Positions 36,035-37,950 of a stretch of 37,950 nt of DNA are shown piece after piece. The stretch comes from Altererythrobacter sp. KTW20L (GTDB lineage Bacteria; Pseudomonadota; Alphaproteobacteria; Sphingomonadales; Sphingomonadaceae). Every line of letters starts with the position of its first letter. Within the stretch, counting starts at the first letter, position 1. The notes under the pieces are model-generated. The model was not told the DNA's origin, did no database searches, and saw nothing but the letters and a program-made list of their open reading frames with translations. The stretch lies in contig NZ_JAMFLH010000017.1 of the NCBI RefSeq assembly GCF_023501975.1, forward strand, positions 1 through 37,950, given 5' to 3'. A program made the translations under genes and the position numbers.

Positions 36035-36505
36035 ATGTCCGTTTCATCACCCCTATTCGCCTTTGAAGAAACCGTCCAACCGCCCGTACTCACAGCAGCA
36101 CGCGAAATCTCGGCCCGGCTTGCTGCGGGCACCCGCGTATCGCGCTCAGACATCAATTTCATCCTTACCGGTGGATTCGGCGGTACGGATGCCGATGGAA
36201 GCTGGTCGGTGCGCGACGCCCATGTTGCCCTGGAACTGGCGCAGGCACTCTACCTGCAAGCTGCCCGACAGTTCGTTCCGACCATGCCGATTCCCCAGGT
36301 GACCTTTTCGCTCGATCTGCGGCTTGGCGCCCGCGCCGGCTTCAAGCGCAACGAACAGATGCTTTCGCTCGAACCGCGATACGTCGTTGCCTTCCCCGGC
36401 AATGGCGTGCTTGAACGCCTTGTGATCGAGGCCAAGGCCCGACGGATCACCGTGGTCGATCGCCGTGGTCCGCTGGGTACCTGCCCCAAGACCCAAACCC
36501 CTTGA
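36035..36505 (+). CDS. Chimeric protein: strawberry-notch-like N-terminus, DUF2493-like C-terminus
   Basis: 156 residues with an excellent SD (AGGAGGT, 5 bases before ATG). Residues about 20-75 (ISARLAAGTRVSRSDINF, GGFGGTDADGSWSVRDAH, ALELAQALYLQ) resemble the N-terminus of the very large strawberry-notch helicase proteins of alphaproteobacterial plasmids/ICEs. Residues about 100-145 (GFKRNEQMLSLEP, YVVAFPGNGVLERLVIEAKA) resemble the end of DUF2493 (SLOG-like) proteins from the same elements. A deletion fusing two backbone genes is the simplest reading. It may still be expressed. The last 15 residues match nothing. Confidence 0.6.
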   Translation: MSVSSPLFAFEETVQPPVLTAAREISARLAAGTRVSRSDINFILTGGFGGTDADGSWSVRDAHVALELAQALYLQAARQFVPTMPIPQVTFSLDLRLGARAGFKRNEQMLSLEPRYVVAFPGNGVLERLVIEAKARRITVVDRRGPLGTCPKTQTP

Positions 36506-36741
36506 TCGGGCTTGAGACCGCACATTTACCAGAGCCTCTCGCCCGTCTGCCCATAGGCTATCCCGCAATCCCGCGAGGCGAGGTCATGGCGGGATAATCG
36601 CCGGACTCTTGCCGTCTTCGAACCCATCGCACCGGGAAGAGCAACGGACTTTAAGCACCACGACCCGGCAACAAGACACCTGTGCGCCGGAAAGCGGTCT
36701 GCCGTGCCTTGCGAGGGTGGTCACCTGCACCTGAATGCTGC
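36506..36741. terminator. Intergenic stretch with an inverted repeat
   Basis: TATCCCGC (36559-36566) and GCGGGATA (36589-36596) are perfect 8-bp inverted arms with a 22-nt spacer. They sit between two convergent genes, the chimeric frame and the diguanylate cyclase, so they could help end transcription. No U-tract. Confidence 0.35.
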
Positions 36742-37950
36742 TCAGGCAGCCTGGCGGACTCCGTTTCGTCCAAAGCGCTTGACCTCGTAGAGCGCGCGAT
36801 CCGCCGCATCGAACAGCGCGCGACGGTCACCAGTAGGCAGGTGTCCAGCGACACCACAGCTGATGGTCACATGCATCTGGCGTCGATCGGTCGCGGAGAT
36901 CCGCGTGTCGGACACGCACGAGCAGATCCGCTGACAGGCTGCGAGGGCGGCTTCCTCGTCGCAACGAAAGAGAACGGCAAATTCATCCCCGCCGATGCGT
37001 CCGACGGCATCGTCCTGGCGCACGTGTGCGGCGATAATCTCGGCCACGACCACCAGCACCTCGTCACCGGAGGCGTGGCCGTAGGTATCGTTTATCCTCT
37101 TGAACTGGTCGAGATCGATCAAGGCCAGTGTTGTCGGGCCGGAATCGTCCAATGCCTCTGCCACCCTGCGTTCGAAGCCTGCCCGATTCAATGTCTGGGT
37201 AAGCTCGTCGGTGTGAGCGCGCCGGTGAAGGTCGTCGTTCATGATCCGCTGGCTGGTGATATCGCGCAGCGTAACTACCGAGCTGGTCATGCAGCCGTCG
37301 ATCATGATCGGCGTCATGCTGCCTTCCACCCAGCTCTTCCGGTCGCCTGAAAGCTGGAACTCGTGCGAGAAGGGTTCGGGTCGCAAGAAGTAGTTATGGG
37401 CATCCAGCATCGCCAACGGCATCGCCACGCGTTGCGCCAGTTCGACGACATTGCGTCCCACGATCTCACCGTGTTCCAGTCCCAGCATCGACCTGGTGGG
37501 TCCGCCGCAGAATGTGCAGCGGCCATTTGCATCGAAGGTGAAGATGACGTCCTTGCCATGTACGAGCAGCTGGCGAAGCATCTGCTCGCGGTCAGCTAGC
37601 CGGGCCATCGCATCGCTGCGCGCCGTGACAATTGTTACCACTACCAATCCGGTGACGAACAGCACGCCGAGATAGACCTGGAAGAAGGTGACCTTGCGGA
37701 ATTCGTCGATGGCAAGAAGGTTCAGAGGACCATACCCATTGATCGTAACCCCGGTTGCAACGACAGCAAGAATGAGAACGGCAATCTTCACGCCGATTCT
37801 GCCGAGCCAGATTGCAACCAGCACAAGCGCGCAAACAGGCAGGAACAGCAGCGGCAGATGGTCTTGCGAGAAGGTAACGTGAACCACCAGCGAGAACATC
37901 AGCAGCGCGCCAGCCATATTGCGCCATTGGCGCCGGCTCTGCTGCTGCAG
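36742..37950 (-). CDS. Diguanylate cyclase with membrane and PAS domains, 5' end outside window
   Basis: 402 residues are visible and the frame is still open at the right edge. Four or so hydrophobic segments (about 12-110; VVHVTFSQDHLPLLFLPVC, AVLILAVVATGVTI, YLGVLFVTGLVVVTIV) form a MASE1-like membrane sensor. A PAS domain follows (about 125-240), then GGDEF (about 250-400) with RIGGDEFAVLF intact, so it should make cyclic di-GMP from two GTP. An RxxD inhibitory site (RQDD) lies five residues before GGDEF, so product inhibition is expected. An ATG at 37917 exists but lies inside the first membrane region; the true start is probably beyond the window. Confidence 0.9.
   Translation of the reverse strand: MQQQSRRQWRNMAGALLMFSLVVHVTFSQDHLPLLFLPVCALVLVAIWLGRIGVKIAVLILAVVATGVTINGYGPLNLLAIDEFRKVTFFQVYLGVLFVTGLVVVTIVTARSDAMARLADREQMLRQLLVHGKDVIFTFDANGRCTFCGGPTRSMLGLEHGEIVGRNVVELAQRVAMPLAMLDAHNYFLRPEPFSHEFQLSGDRKSWVEGSMTPIMIDGCMTSSVVTLRDITSQRIMNDDLHRRAHTDELTQTLNRAGFERRVAEALDDSGPTTLALIDLDQFKRINDTYGHASGDEVLVVVAEIIAAHVRQDDAVGRIGGDEFAVLFRCDEEAALAACQRICSCVSDTRISATDRRQMHVTISCGVAGHLPTGDRRALFDAADRALYEVKRFGRNGVRQAA

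Overview
The window looks like chromosomal DNA of a GC-rich alphaproteobacterium of the order Sphingomonadales (Novosphingobium, Sphingobium or Erythrobacteraceae type). The main reason is a complete protocatechuate (PCA) 4,5-cleavage (lig) pathway whose proteins carry the catalytic residues known from Sphingobium sp. SYK-6. A TonB-dependent siderophore receptor, small PilZ proteins and GC-rich composite palindromes fit as well. Genus is inference; there is no rRNA in the window.

Layout. (1) 1-2.4 kb: end of an iron-uptake operon read leftward, with a Fur-box-like site. (2) 2.7-11.2 kb: catabolic and hydrolytic genes: a PilZ-like protein, a LigW-like decarboxylase with two NTF2-like proteins, a divergent SDR, a Tat-exported dienelactone-hydrolase-like protein, an NTF2-like lipoprotein, a 271-bp composite palindrome, a secreted alpha/beta hydrolase, a CmcJ-like protein and an aldo/keto reductase. 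(3) 11.2-18.7 kb: two divergent lig operons. The leftward one is DUF1932 dehydrogenase-ligJ-DUF2218-ligA-ligB-ligC-aldo/keto reductase-CmcJ, mostly joined by 4-bp start/stop overlaps. The rightward one is ligK-ligU-ligI. Together they take PCA to pyruvate and oxaloacetate. LigW-like decarboxylation upstream would give vanillate-type acids that feed PCA, so the neighbourhood looks like a lignin-aromatic module. (4) 18.7-23.1 kb: a NaChBac-type sodium channel, a transaldolase-family protein, a secreted unknown and an NDUFA9-like reductase.

(5) 23.3-28.4 kb: an integration hotspot at tRNA-Leu(CAG). An 18-bp copy of the tRNA 3' end at 26084 bounds a 2.7-kb element with a beheaded integrase facing a nuclease-methylase fusion gene that seems to have lost its 3' end. 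A second, P4-type integrase starts just beyond the repeat and is itself broken by IS1595-family sequence. (6) 28.4-37.95 kb: accessory DNA with a VirB1-like lytic transglycosylase, two FixL-like histidine kinases, one FixJ-like regulator, a remnant of a second FixJ-like regulator, a tandem PilZ protein, and debris of a plasmid/ICE backbone (a Toprim fragment and an apparent strawberry-notch/DUF2493 chimera). It ends in a diguanylate cyclase cut by the window edge.

The least explained parts are the non-canonical genes built into the lig operon (DUF1932, DUF2218, CmcJ, aldo/keto reductase), the composite palindromes (one of which carries the ligU ribosome-binding site), and the layered, decaying mobile-element region. 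No CRISPR array or rRNA was seen.
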